Shown here: one piece after another, positions 44,301 through 52,962 of the stretch
Position numbering within the stretch: position 1 is the first letter of the stretch
How the letters are laid out: the number at the start of each line of letters is the position of its first letter
From: Streptomyces anulatus
GTDB lineage: Bacteria > Actinomycetota > Actinomycetes > Streptomycetales > Streptomycetaceae
DNA: 64,000 nt
Reading direction: 5' to 3'
Assembly (NCBI RefSeq): GCF_014650675.1
Contig: NZ_BMVK01000019.1
Coordinates: forward strand, 1 to 64,000
Program-made: the position numbers and the translations under genes
Notes under the pieces: generated by a model
Seen by the model: only the letters and a program-made list of their open reading frames with translations
Databases searched by the model: none
What the model was told of the DNA's origin: nothing

Positions 44301-44862
44301 GGCCGATCGGGAGCGCGAGGCCGGCCGCCTCGTGCGGGGCGGTGAGGGCGGTGCAGAGGATCCCGACGACCGCGCCGGTGACCGGGTCGGTGACGGGCCC
44401 GCCGATGGCCGCGCCGCCGGAGCGCAGCGCGTCGCGGCCGTCGGTGCCGAGGGCCAGCTCCAGGGCGGCGGGGACCGGGTGGCCGACGCCGTCCGGTGCG
44501 GTGTAGGTGGCGGGGGTGGTGCCGAGCACCCGGGCCTCGCGCCGCCCGTGGGCGGCGATGTCCACGTAGCCGCCGGGCTCGGTGCGGTCGTGTCCGGCGA
44601 TGGGCAGGGGTTCCGCGTCGAGGGCGTCGGGGCCGTCGGTGCGCAGGAGGGCGAGGCCGAGGGCGGGCAGCGCGGTGATGTCGTCGGGGGCGACGGTGCA
44701 GGAGCGTCCGTCGGTGCCGTGGAGGAGGAGCGGGCCCGGGGAGGTCACGGCCTGATGGGCGGTGACGACCGTGCCTCGGTCGTCCGCGACGAATCCGGTC
44801 CCTCGCGGCCGGCCGGCCTGATCACAGATTCTTACCAGCTTCGACCGGTCCCCACTGCCCAT
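41311..44862 (-). CDS. trypsin-like pseudoprotease fused to a STAND-type NTPase and helical repeats
   Basis: A 1183-residue protein in three parts. Residues about 1-200 have a trypsin/HtrA fold with H36 (TVVTAHQ), but the expected Asp is G69 (before LALL) and the expected catalytic Ser is I153 (AAIGGPV), so two of three catalytic residues appear lost. Residues about 245-500 form a STAND/AAA-like NTPase with GAPGTGRTT (262-270; Arg replaces the Walker A Lys) and Walker B LLVVLDG (D351). The remaining 650 residues are Leu/Ala/Arg-rich helical repeats of HEAT/TPR kind. No signal or membrane helix. It sits between truB and ribF, which are neighbours in many actinobacteria. Its role is unknown; the architecture suggests a sensing or scaffold protein. 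Confidence 0.85.
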   Translation of the reverse strand: MGSGDRSKLVRICDQAGRPRGTGFVADDRGTVVTAHQAVTSPGPLLLHGTDGRSCTVAPDDITALPALGLALLRTDGPDALDAEPLPIAGHDRTEPGGYVDIAAHGRREARVLGTTPATYTAPDGVGHPVPAALELALGTDGRDALRSGGAAIGGPVTDPVTGAVVGILCTALTAPHEAAGLALPIGRGADGTLDALLRRNATAAPAYGPDLNLAGALQLTATSVGSADGPRARTAPVERADVHAEFAAFAAGTGLVLGLVGAPGTGRTTELAALADRRADGGAPAPTLWLRGADLLAEDTSIAEAASRTLTRAARIVTAAGARGDMSTATPERVARLAADAGQPLLVVLDGPEEMPPLLAHRLADWTAGTVAWLREQGVRLVVACRPEHWETAGVLYPPDALHRPHRAARRLPAALRLGDLTPEQAERAKEAYGIPPAALAPGHDRHPLTLRLLAEVRAALPPGVPGRPDTEDVFGAHLDLLCVRVAVRIAAAADEQPRGAAVRRLAAGVAGQVHEAARRCLGPGQGELDRTAFEEIFPWRTGWASAVLTEGLLVPAGAGYRFAHEELGDWVQGAHLDLDAALRSLVHRWHRGSGGPDRVSHPRTVGEPRSLPVPRHRIGPVIQAMVLLGRRQGTAALAHRMADLIEALDRLWTDEGPRDEDAAWWAAHLLGGSLLRVPDARPYLGVLRVLAGRITRRSAAPDGPGDLGAYGEFGPWFWRRLRLPEEDRIDLLRRLVPADGLPRTDGDERYLDAVARRLALDAPTVQPLLCRWFTDERPLLVGPDAPDVPLRPTVAAAAQALLYARRDLALDDLTDALIATPHQRAGELLLALAEDEPTVLCRAVERWARDEDRPARRSAAARYAGLLQQRVTAEGDRALLRSAALLLLDRPEDGALHAAALTLLVRDPVARRSHLPGALRAFAAGDPRLPVELLAEVFPAHPEPVLAALRARLARPGDGGGAVLRALAGLDTPALALHVAGLVREYIDAHPEDGTHAAEYVDLRLEHGPAARALLLPLVTGLLRDRPAPPPVRAALARVLAGAGSAASRPLRAELLEVLLEFEQVTGRDPDVLEALLRAAAEGSERRPEIRTRALVHRTGMLLVRTPEGAARFDRGLVELARDVPGFAALVTRWLADAPQEWAAVVGPSARRTVEALETSRPPMPMPMQAAGREHGSLRPA

Positions 44863-45008
44863 GGTGCGACGTTAGGCCGCCGATGATCTCCCGAAGCCCG
44901 GGGACGGGGAAAGCGCCCCCCGCGCCCCCGGTGTTCACTCCGAGCGCCCGTCCATTGGGGTGAATAAGCGTGTCCCTCGGAGAGCAGGGATGGTGCCGGG
45001 GAGGGGAA

Positions 45009-45050
45009 CGTGGAGCGGGCACCGGGTGGGGCATGGGTGCCCGCTCCACG
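45009..45050 (-). terminator. terminator after truB
   Basis: A perfect 15 bp stem (45009-45023 with 45036-45050) with a 12-base loop, about 70 bases past the truB stop, between truB and the STAND gene. Confidence 0.85.
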
Positions 45051-45120
45051 CATGACCCGCCGGAGCGCGGGGTGCGGCCCGGACGCTGGATGCGACAGGC
45101 GCGGGGGTGCGGGGTGCGGC

Positions 45121-46020
45121 TCAGGCGAAGACGGCGAGGCTCTTGGCCTTGCCCTTCTCCTCCTCGACGAGCACGAGGAACGTGCCGTCGGGCCCGAAGA
45201 CCGCGACCGGCCCCGGAGGATGCGCGGGCATGTCCAGCCGTACGCCGTTGAGGAGCAGCTTGGCGCGCTTCTCGTCCACGTCCCAGCGGGGGAACGCGGA
45301 GGCGGCCGCCTCGGCGACCGGCATCACGGTCAGCTCCTGCTGGTGCTGATCGAGCGTCCGGGCCGCGTCCAGTCCGTACGGACCGACCCGGGTCCGGCGC
45401 AGCGCGGTCAGGTGACCGCCGACGCCGAGCCCGGCTCCGAGGTCACGGGCGATGGCCCGGATGTACGTCCCCGAGGAGCAGACGACGGAGACGACCAGGT
45501 CGAGGACGGGGGTGCCGTCCTCGGCGACGGCCTCACGGACGTCGTAGACGCGGAAGGAGGAGACGGTCACCGGACGGGCCGGAATCTCGAACTCCTCGCC
45601 GCCGCGCACCCGCGCGTAGGACCGTTTGCCGTCGATCTTGATGGCGCTGACCTTGGACGGGACCTGCATGATCCGTCCGGTCAGTGCGGCCACCCCGGCG
45701 TCGATGCCCTCACGGGTCACGCCGGAGGCGTCGGTGGACGAGGTGATCTCGCCCTCGGCGTCGTCGGTGACCGTGTCCTGGCCGAGCCGGATCGTGCCGA
45801 GATACTCCTTCTCGGTCAGGGCCAGGTGGCCCAGCAGCTTGGTGGCCCGCTGGACCCCGAGCACCAGGACGCCGGTCGCCATCGGGTCCAGCGTGCCGGC
45901 GTGGCCGACCCGCCGGGTGCGGGCGATGCCGCGCATCTTGGCGACGACGTCGTGCGAAGTGAAGCCGGACGGCTTGTCGACGATGACAAGGCCGTCCGGC
46001 GTGGTGGTCTGCTCGGTCAT
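45121..46020 (-). CDS. truB: tRNA pseudouridine(55) synthase
   Basis: A 299-residue enzyme that makes pseudouridine 55 in the T arm of tRNAs. The catalytic Asp is in GHAGTLDPMATG (about residues 39-50), the N-terminal motif is VDKPSGFTSHD, and the late RAIARDLG block is present. The ATG overlaps the rbfA stop by four bases, so the two are translationally coupled. A terminator follows at 45009-45050. Confidence 0.96.
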   Translation of the reverse strand: MTEQTTTPDGLVIVDKPSGFTSHDVVAKMRGIARTRRVGHAGTLDPMATGVLVLGVQRATKLLGHLALTEKEYLGTIRLGQDTVTDDAEGEITSSTDASGVTREGIDAGVAALTGRIMQVPSKVSAIKIDGKRSYARVRGGEEFEIPARPVTVSSFRVYDVREAVAEDGTPVLDLVVSVVCSSGTYIRAIARDLGAGLGVGGHLTALRRTRVGPYGLDAARTLDQHQQELTVMPVAEAAASAFPRWDVDEKRAKLLLNGVRLDMPAHPPGPVAVFGPDGTFLVLVEEEKGKAKSLAVFA

Positions 46021-46499
46021 GCGGAGGCCGGGCCCTCGTTCTTCTCGGAGGATCCGTCGGTCCCGGGCTCGTCGTCCTCGTCCTCGGGCTTGCGGTACGG
46101 GTCGGCTTCGCCGGCGTACTTCGCGCCCGTGGACACCTGGCGCACCTCCGCGTCCTTGGCCCGCGCCTTGTCGAGGAGGTCCTCGATGGTGCGGGCGTTG
46201 TCCGGGAGGGCGTCCGGGACGAAGGCCAGGCTCGGCGTGAACCTGACCCCGGTCTGCCGGCCGACCTCGGTGCGGAGGACGCCCTTGGCGCTCTCCAGCG
46301 CCGCGGCGGAGGCCGCGCGCTCCTCGTCGTCGCCGTAGACCGTGTAGAAGACCGTGGCCTCCCGCAGGTCGCCGGTGACCCGGGCGTCCGTGATCGTCAC
46401 GAATCCCAGCCGCGGATCCTTGATTCGCCGGTCCAGGGTCTCCGCGACCACGACCTGGATGCGATCGGCCAGCTTGCGGGCCCGCGCGTTGTCGGTCAC
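46017..46499 (-). CDS. rbfA: Ribosome-binding factor A
   Basis: A 160-residue factor for 30S subunit maturation, with the KH-like RbfA fold (DRRIKDPRLGFVTIT, then ATVFYTVYG) and an acidic C-terminal tail of about 45 residues typical of actinobacterial RbfA. It overlaps truB by four bases and follows the DUF503 gene by 36 bases. Confidence 0.95.
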   Translation of the reverse strand: MTDNARARKLADRIQVVVAETLDRRIKDPRLGFVTITDARVTGDLREATVFYTVYGDDEERAASAAALESAKGVLRTEVGRQTGVRFTPSLAFVPDALPDNARTIEDLLDKARAKDAEVRQVSTGAKYAGEADPYRKPEDEDDEPGTDGSSEKNEGPASA

Positions 46500-46535
46500 C
46501 GGTCCGTCACTCTTCCTTCTGATTTCGCTCGACTG

Positions 46536-46829
46536 TCAGTCTTCGTCACTGTGCAGCCGCCGTCTCACCGACAGCAGCTCCACCTCGGGGCGTCCCGCGA
46601 CCAGCCGTTCGCAGCGGTCCAGTACGTCCGTGAGGTGTCCGGTGTCACCGGAGACCACGGCAAGGCCGATCTCGGCCCTGCGGTGGAGATTCTGTCCGCC
46701 GGTCTCGGCCGCGCTCACCGCGTACTTGCGCTGGAGCTCGGCGACGATCGGGCGGACGACGGAACGCTTCTCCTTCAACGACCGTACGTCGCCGAGGAGC
46801 AGATCGAAGGACAGGGTCCCCACATACAT
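46536..46829 (-). CDS. ylxP: DUF503 (YlxP-like) protein
   Basis: A 97-residue ferredoxin-like-fold protein of the DUF503 family found in nusA-infB-rbfA operons. It has the conserved RSLKEKR near residue 17 and the ...AEIGLAVVSGD segment. Start ATG at 46827-46829. It probably acts in ribosome maturation with RbfA, but the exact role is not established. Confidence 0.93.
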   Translation of the reverse strand: MYVGTLSFDLLLGDVRSLKEKRSVVRPIVAELQRKYAVSAAETGGQNLHRRAEIGLAVVSGDTGHLTDVLDRCERLVAGRPEVELLSVRRRLHSDED

Positions 46830-46962
46830 GTGTGTCCGGATGTCCCGCCGGTTCGGGTTCGTGCCCCGCCAGAGCTTGCCGGGGACATCAGAACCGTACC
46901 GGAACGGCCGGAGCCGATCGACGGAAATACGACCCGTCGACCGGCCCCGACCGTGGTGGAGG

Positions 46963-46989
46963 GGGGCCGGGAGCGAACTCCCGGACCCC
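46963..46989 (-). terminator. weak hairpin after infB
   Basis: A 7 bp stem (46967-46973 with 46978-46984, CGAA loop), extended by GGG/CCC after a mismatch, lies 29 bases past the infB stop. It probably allows readthrough to the DUF503-rbfA-truB genes. Confidence 0.5.
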
Positions 46990-47017
46990 TTCCGAATCCT
47001 TGCGGATCCGAGGTTGA

Positions 47018-50000
47018 TCAGCCTCGCGGCTTCTCGCGCATCTCGTACGTCGCGATGACGTCGTCGATCTTGATGTCGTTGAAGTTTCCGAGGTTGATAC
47101 CACCCTCGTAGCCTTCGCGGATCTCGGTGACGTCGTCCTTGAAGCGGCGCAGACCGGAGATGTTGAGGCTCTCCGCGATGACCTTGCCATCGCGCAGCAG
47201 GCGCGCCTTGGTGTTGCGCTTGACCTCGCCGGAGCGGACCAGCACACCGGCGATGTTGCCCAGCTTGGACGAGCGGAAGATCTCGCGGATCTCCGCCGTG
47301 CCCAGCTCGACCTCTTCGTACTCCGGCTTGAGCATGCCCTTGAGGGCCGCTTCGATCTCTTCGATCGCCTGGTAGATGACCGAGTAGTACCGGACGTCCA
47401 CACCCTCGCGCTCGGCCATCTGCTCGGCACGCCCTGCGGCGCGCACGTTGAAGCCGATCACGATGGCGTCGGAGCCGGTCGCCAGGTTGATGTCCGACTC
47501 GGTGACCGCACCCACACCGCGGTGCAGGATCCGGATGTCGACCTCTTCACCGACGTCGAGCTGGAGCAGCGAGGACTCGAGAGCCTCCACCGAACCGGAC
47601 GCGTCGCCCTTGATGATGAGGTTGAGCTCCTGGACCAGACCGGCCTTGAGCGCCTCGTCCAGGTTCTCCAGGGAGAACCGGACGCCCTTGCGGGCGAAGT
47701 TGGCGTTGCGCTCACGAGCGGCACGCTTCTCGGCGATCTGACGGGCCGTACGGTCCTCGTCGACCACCAGGAGGTTGTCGCCGGCACCCGGGACGTTGGT
47801 GAGACCCAGGACCAGGACGGGGGTCGACGGACCCGCTTCCTGGACGTTCTGACCGTTGTCGTCGAGCATCGCCCGGACACGGCCGTACGCGTCGCCCACG
47901 ACCACCGTGTCACCGATGCGCAGCGTTCCGCGCTGGACCAGGACGGTCGAGACGGCACCGCGACCGCGGTCGAGGTGGGACTCGATCGCAATACCCTGCG
48001 CGTCCTGCTCCGGGTTGGCCCGCAGGTCGAGCGAGGCGTCGGCGGTGAGGACGACGGCCTCCAGAAGAGCCTCGATGTTGAGGCCCTGCTTGGCGGAGAT
48101 GTCGACGAACATCGTGTCGCCGCCGTACTCCTCGGCCACCAGCCCGAACTCGGTGAGCTGACCGCGCACCTTGGTCGGGTCGGCGCCCTCGACGTCGATC
48201 TTGTTGACCGCGACCACGATCGGCACCTCGGCCGCCTTGGCGTGGTTCAGCGCCTCGATCGTCTGGGGCATCACACCGTCGTTCGCCGCCACCACGAGGA
48301 TCGCGATGTCGGTGGACTTCGCACCACGTGCACGCATGGCGGTGAACGCCTCGTGACCCGGGGTGTCGATGAAGGTGATACGGCGGTCCTCGCCGTTGAC
48401 CTCGGCGCCGACCTGGTAGGCACCGATGTGCTGCGTGATGCCGCCGGCCTCGCCCGCGACGACGTTCGTCTTGCGGATCGCGTCCAGCAGTCGGGTCTTA
48501 CCGTGGTCGACGTGACCCATGACGGTCACGACCGGCGGACGGGAGACCAGGGCCTCTTCGCCGCCCTCGTCCTCGCCGAACTCGATGTCGAAGGACTCGA
48601 GCAGCTCGCGGTCCTCCTCCTCGGGGCTGACGATCTCGAGGACGAAGTTCATCTCGTCCGCGAGCAGCCGCAGCGTCTCGTCGGGGACGGACTGCGTCGC
48701 CGTGACCATCTCGCCGAGGTTCATCATCACGCCGACGAGCGACGCCGGGTTCGCGTTGATCTTCTCCGCGAAGTCCGTGAGCGAAGCACCGCGGGACAGC
48801 CGGACAGCCTGCCCGTTGCCGCGGGGCAGCATGACGCCGCCCACCGACGGGGCCTGCATGGACTCGTACTCCTGGCGCCTCTGCCGCTTCGACTTACGGC
48901 CACGACGCGCCGGACCGCCGGGACGGCCGAACGCACCCTGTGTGCCACCGCGGCCACCGGGGCCGCCGGGACGTCCACCGAAGCCGGGACGACCGCCGAA
49001 GCCGCCGCCGCCACCGGGACGACCGGCACCGCCGCCGCCACCGGGACCGGCCGGACGACCGGCGAAGCCGCCACCGCCGCCGCCACCGGGACGACCGGCG
49101 AAGCCGCCGCCGCCACCGGGACGACCTGCGCCGCCACCGGCACCGCCGGGACGACCGCCACCGCCGCCGGGACCACGGCCACCGCCGGGGCCGCCGCCGG
49201 GACGCGGGCCCGCAGCGGGACGCTGCGGCATCATGCCCGGGTTCGGACGGTTACCGGCGGGACCGCCGCCGGGACGCGGAGCCTGCGGGCGGGGCATGCC
49301 GCCCGGAGTGGGACGGGCACCGCCCTGACCCTGACCACCCTGCGGACGCGGGGCGCCGCCGGGGCCACTGCCCTGAGGACGCGGGGCGCCGGGGCGCTCC
49401 GAGCCGCCACCGGGGCGCGGGGCGCCACCCGGACGGGGCGCGCCGGGGCGCGCCATGCCGGTGGAACCGCCGGAGGTGAAGGGGTTGTTGCCCGGACGGG
49501 GACCGGCCGGACGGGTACCGCCGGGGCGCGGGGCGCCCTGGCCCGCGGGACGTGCGGGGCGGTCGCCGCCACGCTCGCCACCACGGCCGCCGTCACGCTG
49601 GCCACCGTCGCGCTGGCCGCCGTCACGCTGACCGCCGGCCGGAGCCGGACGGGCGGGTGCGGGACGGGGACCCGGGGTGGCACCCGCGGGACGCGGGGCC
49701 TGGGGCTGCTGGGGGGCAGCCGGCTGGGCCGGAGCCGGAGCCGAGAACTCGGCGGCCGGGACCGGGGTCACCGGGGCCGCCTTCGGCGCGGGCTTCGGGC
49801 CCGGACGGGGGCCCGCCGACGGCGCGGAGGGCGCCGCCGGGGTGCTGCTCGGGGCCTCGGCCTCGACCGGCTTGGGAGCCGGTGCGCCGGGCTTCGGGGC
49901 AGCGGGACGTGCCGCAGCGGCCGGGGAGGGCGCTGCGGGCTTCACGGGTGCCGCCTTGCGGGGCGCACCAGGCTTGGCAGCGGACTTGCCGGCGTTGCCG

Positions 50001-50161
50001 CCGGGCCCCTGCAGTGCGTCGGTCAACTTACGTACAACCGGCGCCTCGATCGTCGAGGACGCCGAACGGACGAATTCACCGAGTTCTTGGAGCTTGGCCA
50101 TGACGACCTTGCTCTCGACGCCGAACTCCTTGGCGAGTTCGTATACCCGGACCTTAGCCAC
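47018..50161 (-). CDS. infB: Translation initiation factor IF-2
   Basis: A 1047-residue GTPase that places initiator tRNA on the ribosome. An IF2_N domain (VRVYELAKEFG, residues 4-14) is followed by a very long Pro/Ala then Gly/Arg/Pro-rich linker (about 60-425), which accounts for the size above that of E. coli IF-2. The G domain has GHVDHGKT (near 548-555), DTPGHEAF and NKID; domains II to IV follow. The start is the initiation codon at 50159-50161. It lies in the rimP-nusA-ylxR-infB row. Confidence 0.97.
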   Translation of the reverse strand: MAKVRVYELAKEFGVESKVVMAKLQELGEFVRSASSTIEAPVVRKLTDALQGPGGNAGKSAAKPGAPRKAAPVKPAAPSPAAAARPAAPKPGAPAPKPVEAEAPSSTPAAPSAPSAGPRPGPKPAPKAAPVTPVPAAEFSAPAPAQPAAPQQPQAPRPAGATPGPRPAPARPAPAGGQRDGGQRDGGQRDGGRGGERGGDRPARPAGQGAPRPGGTRPAGPRPGNNPFTSGGSTGMARPGAPRPGGAPRPGGGSERPGAPRPQGSGPGGAPRPQGGQGQGGARPTPGGMPRPQAPRPGGGPAGNRPNPGMMPQRPAAGPRPGGGPGGGRGPGGGGGRPGGAGGGAGRPGGGGGFAGRPGGGGGGGFAGRPAGPGGGGGAGRPGGGGGFGGRPGFGGRPGGPGGRGGTQGAFGRPGGPARRGRKSKRQRRQEYESMQAPSVGGVMLPRGNGQAVRLSRGASLTDFAEKINANPASLVGVMMNLGEMVTATQSVPDETLRLLADEMNFVLEIVSPEEEDRELLESFDIEFGEDEGGEEALVSRPPVVTVMGHVDHGKTRLLDAIRKTNVVAGEAGGITQHIGAYQVGAEVNGEDRRITFIDTPGHEAFTAMRARGAKSTDIAILVVAANDGVMPQTIEALNHAKAAEVPIVVAVNKIDVEGADPTKVRGQLTEFGLVAEEYGGDTMFVDISAKQGLNIEALLEAVVLTADASLDLRANPEQDAQGIAIESHLDRGRGAVSTVLVQRGTLRIGDTVVVGDAYGRVRAMLDDNGQNVQEAGPSTPVLVLGLTNVPGAGDNLLVVDEDRTARQIAEKRAARERNANFARKGVRFSLENLDEALKAGLVQELNLIIKGDASGSVEALESSLLQLDVGEEVDIRILHRGVGAVTESDINLATGSDAIVIGFNVRAAGRAEQMAEREGVDVRYYSVIYQAIEEIEAALKGMLKPEYEEVELGTAEIREIFRSSKLGNIAGVLVRSGEVKRNTKARLLRDGKVIAESLNISGLRRFKDDVTEIREGYEGGINLGNFNDIKIDDVIATYEMREKPRG

Positions 50162-50310
50162 TTCGCTCCTTTTAGGTCCGGGTTACCGCCGGACCGTCGC
50201 TACTTCATGGGCGTACTCATCGCGTACTCATCGAGTGCTCATCGCAATCTCGACCTACTTCCAACTCGCGAGGTACCTGACCGCACGGGGACCCGTGCCG
50301 TTCACTTTTC

Positions 50311-50589
50311 TTACGGTGCAACCCGCTCGACGAACCGCGTCAGTGCCGCGGTGTCGAACGGCCCCTTGGCCTTGAAGGCCCGGGGGAACGCCCGGCGGCG
50401 AACCGCCAGGTCGATACAGACAGGGACAGGGTGCACGTAAGCACCCCGGCCGGGCAGCGTACCGCGTGGATCAGGGGCGCAAGCGCCCTCGTCCACCACG
50501 ATGCGCAGCAGCTCGCTCTTGGCCGCTCGCTCCCGGCATCCCACACAGGTTCGCTCGGGGCAAGCGCGGGCTTGCGTCCGGCCAGACAC
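50311..50589 (-). CDS. ylxR: YlxR family RNA-binding protein (DUF448)
   Basis: A 92-residue protein of the YlxR/RnpM family with CVGCRERAAK (about 15-24) and PGRGAYVHP (about 46-54). In Bacillus the homologue binds and modulates RNase P RNA. It starts with GTG at 50587-50589 behind GGAGG. It lies between nusA and infB as in most bacteria. Confidence 0.95.
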   Translation of the reverse strand: MSGRTQARACPERTCVGCRERAAKSELLRIVVDEGACAPDPRGTLPGRGAYVHPVPVCIDLAVRRRAFPRAFKAKGPFDTAALTRFVERVAP

Positions 50590-50702
50590 GTTTAAGTCTA
50601 CCTCCCCGTACCGACCTCGCCGCTTTGGGGCAAAAATCGAACGGATGTTGTCGTGATCTCAGCGGCGTACCGCCCAGATCTATTCCCTGGAGCCGCTCCG
50701 GG

Positions 50703-51743
50703 TCAACGCCTTTCCGAGCGCTCCCGGGCCCGCTCGGCCCGCTCGCGGTCGGCGTTCTCGCGCTCCTCGTCCGTCTCGGTGTCCGGACGGATGTCGATGC
50801 GCCAGCCGGTGAGGCGGGCGGCGAGGCGGGCGTTCTGGCCCTCCTTGCCGATCGCCAGCGACAGCTGGTAGTCCGGCACGGTGACGCGGGCGGAGCGGGC
50901 GCCGAGGTCGACGACCTCGACCTTGCTCACCCGGGCGGGCGAGAGGGCGTTGGCGACCATCTCGGCCGGGTCGTCGGACCAGTCCACGATGTCGATCTTC
51001 TCGCCGTGCAGCTCGGCCATGACATTGCGCACACGGCTGCCCATCGGGCCGATGCAGGCGCCCTTGGGGTTCAGGCCGGCGCGGGTGGAGCGCACCGCGA
51101 TCTTGGTGCGGTGACCGGCCTCGCGCGCGATGGCCTCGATGACCACCGAGCCGTCCGCGATCTCCGGGACCTCCAGCGCGAAGAGCTTCTTCACCAGGTT
51201 CGGGTGGGTGCGCGAGAGCGTCACCGACGGACCGCGGACACCCTTGGCGACCCGTACGACATACGTACGAAGGCGCAGGCCGTGCACGTACTCCTCGCCC
51301 GGGACCTGCTCCTGGACCGGCAGCATGGCTTCCATCTTGCCGATGTCGACCAGGACGTTCTTGGGGTCCTTGCCCTGCTGGACGACGCCCGTGACGACAT
51401 CGCCCTCGTGGCCCGCGTACTCCCCGAAGGTGCGGTCGTCCTCGGCGTCGCGCAGCCGCTGCAGGATGACCTGCTTGGCGGTGGTCGCGGCGATGCGGCC
51501 GAAGCCGGACGGGGTGTCGTCGAACTCCTTGGGCTCCTGGCCCTCTTCGAGGTCGGCCGGGTCCTCCTTGGCCCACACCGTGACGTGGCCGTTCGCGTCG
51601 AGCTCCACGCGCGCCCGGCGGTGGCTGCCGTCGGTGCGGTGGTACGCGATGAGGAGGGCCGACTCGATCGCCCCGACGAGCACGTCGAAGGGGATCTCCT
51701 TGTCCTGCGCCAAGCCCTTCAGAAGCTTCACATCGATGTCCAC
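50703..51743 (-). CDS. nusA: Transcription termination/antitermination factor NusA
   Basis: A 346-residue RNA polymerase accessory factor. It has an N-terminal RNAP-binding domain, an S1 domain (about 110-180, starting EGDVVTGVV) and two KH domains (GACIGPMGSRV; LAIGKEGQNARLA). It lacks the C-terminal acidic repeats of E. coli NusA, as usual for actinobacteria, and ends in a charged Arg/Glu tail. GTG at 51741-51743 follows GAGGAGG. The gap to rimP is two bases. Confidence 0.96.
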   Translation of the reverse strand: MDIDVKLLKGLAQDKEIPFDVLVGAIESALLIAYHRTDGSHRRARVELDANGHVTVWAKEDPADLEEGQEPKEFDDTPSGFGRIAATTAKQVILQRLRDAEDDRTFGEYAGHEGDVVTGVVQQGKDPKNVLVDIGKMEAMLPVQEQVPGEEYVHGLRLRTYVVRVAKGVRGPSVTLSRTHPNLVKKLFALEVPEIADGSVVIEAIAREAGHRTKIAVRSTRAGLNPKGACIGPMGSRVRNVMAELHGEKIDIVDWSDDPAEMVANALSPARVSKVEVVDLGARSARVTVPDYQLSLAIGKEGQNARLAARLTGWRIDIRPDTETDEERENADRERAERARERSERR

Positions 51744-51745
51744 GG

Positions 51746-52249
51746 CTACGCCTCCTCTTCCTTCTTGTCCTTGCGGTTGAATTCGATCTCCACACGCGCC
51801 TTGGCGATCTCGTCGAAGGCGAGGCGGCGGGCGGTGGGCTTGCGGCCCTTGACGCCGGGCACTTCGAGGTCGAGCCCGTCCTCGTCCACGGCGAGGATGC
51901 GGGCGACCAGCTCATCGGATCCATCGCCGGCCAGGTGGAACCTGGCCAGCCGGCCGATGGCGCGTACGTAGTGGCGGTGCTCGGTCAGCGGGCGGTCCGC
52001 GCCGGGGGAGCTGACTTCGAGGACGTACTCGCCCTCGCCCATCGCGTCGGTCTCGTCCAGCTTCTCGGAGATCGCGCGGCTCAGCTCCGCGCAGGCGTCC
52101 AGCTCCACGCCCTCTTCGGAGTCCACGATGATCCGCAGCACTCCTCGGCGGCCGGCCCGGGACACCTCGATCTCCTCGAGGTCCAGCTGCTGCGCGCTGA
52201 CGAGCGGTTCCAGCAACCCGCGCAGCCTCTCGCTCTGGGTGGTGCTCAT
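51746..52249 (-). CDS. rimP: Ribosome maturation factor RimP
   Basis: A 167-residue factor for 30S assembly. It has the RimP_N domain with VLRIIVDSEEGV and the later YVLEVSSPGADRPL, then an Sm-like C-terminal domain and a Lys/Glu tail. ATG at 52247-52249. It is the first gene of the rimP-nusA-ylxR-infB operon and divergent from the lipoprotein gene. Confidence 0.96.
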   Translation of the reverse strand: MSTTQSERLRGLLEPLVSAQQLDLEEIEVSRAGRRGVLRIIVDSEEGVELDACAELSRAISEKLDETDAMGEGEYVLEVSSPGADRPLTEHRHYVRAIGRLARFHLAGDGSDELVARILAVDEDGLDLEVPGVKGRKPTARRLAFDEIAKARVEIEFNRKDKKEEEA

Positions 52250-52425
52250 CCGGGTGACTCCTCGGCCGCGTGTGCTGTTGTGGGGATCGTCGTGCGTCAG
52301 GTCAAAGGGTATCCGGTCGCCAGGGGTGTTGCCGTCCGCCTGCCGCTCGGCCGCGGGTACGCTCGCCTGCGGTGATCACATCAGGACAGATCCTGTCAGG
52401 ACCGGTCCAGGCCCGAAGGAGAAAC

Positions 52426-52962
52426 GTGCGGCGCACGGGGACGACGCGCAGGGGGGCGCTCACCGCTACGGGAGCCCTCGCCCTGGGTGCGGTGCTGACC
52501 GGCTGCGGGGGCGGCGACGAGGCGGCGGACGGCGGGAAGCCCGCGCACTCCGGCGCGCGGGCCGCCGCCGCGAAGACCGAGAGGACCCTGCGCGAGAAGG
52601 CGGTGCGCGACGGCGCCCTCCTGCTCGCCCGGTACGACCTGGTGGCCGAGGCGCATCCGGCGACGGCGGCGGGCCTCGCGCCCCTGCGGGCGGCCGTGCG
52701 CGAGCACGGGAAGGCGCTGGCGCCGCCGCGCGCCGAGGGCGGCGGCGCGAAGCCCCCTGCCGCCCCACCCGGCCCGGTGTCCGCGGCCCCGAAGGCCGCG
52801 GTGCGGGAGCTGGCCGCCGCCGAGCGCCGCCGGGCCGACGTCTGCGCCGAGGCGCTGCTGACGGCCGGACCGGAGCTGGCCCGGCTGCTGGCCTCGGTGG
52901 CGGCGGCAGCGGCGGCGCACGCGTATCTGCTGACCGAACTGGCCGAGGAGACAGCCGCATGA
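52426..52962 (+). CDS. lipoprotein with a helical (ferritin-like?) domain
   Basis: A 178-residue lipoprotein. RR at 8-9, a hydrophobic stretch and LTGC (C27) form a lipobox, perhaps exported by Tat. The mature part is Ala-rich and helical with four long helices, broken by a Pro/Ala linker near 110-120. Its helix pattern resembles the DUF4439 ferritin-like protein encoded next, so the two could be an extracytoplasmic and a cytoplasmic version of one fold. That is inference. The start is GTG at 52426 with AAGGAG seven bases upstream. It is divergent from rimP and overlaps the next gene by four bases. Confidence 0.82.
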   Translation: MRRTGTTRRGALTATGALALGAVLTGCGGGDEAADGGKPAHSGARAAAAKTERTLREKAVRDGALLLARYDLVAEAHPATAAGLAPLRAAVREHGKALAPPRAEGGGAKPPAAPPGPVSAAPKAAVRELAAAERRRADVCAEALLTAGPELARLLASVAAAAAAHAYLLTELAEETAA

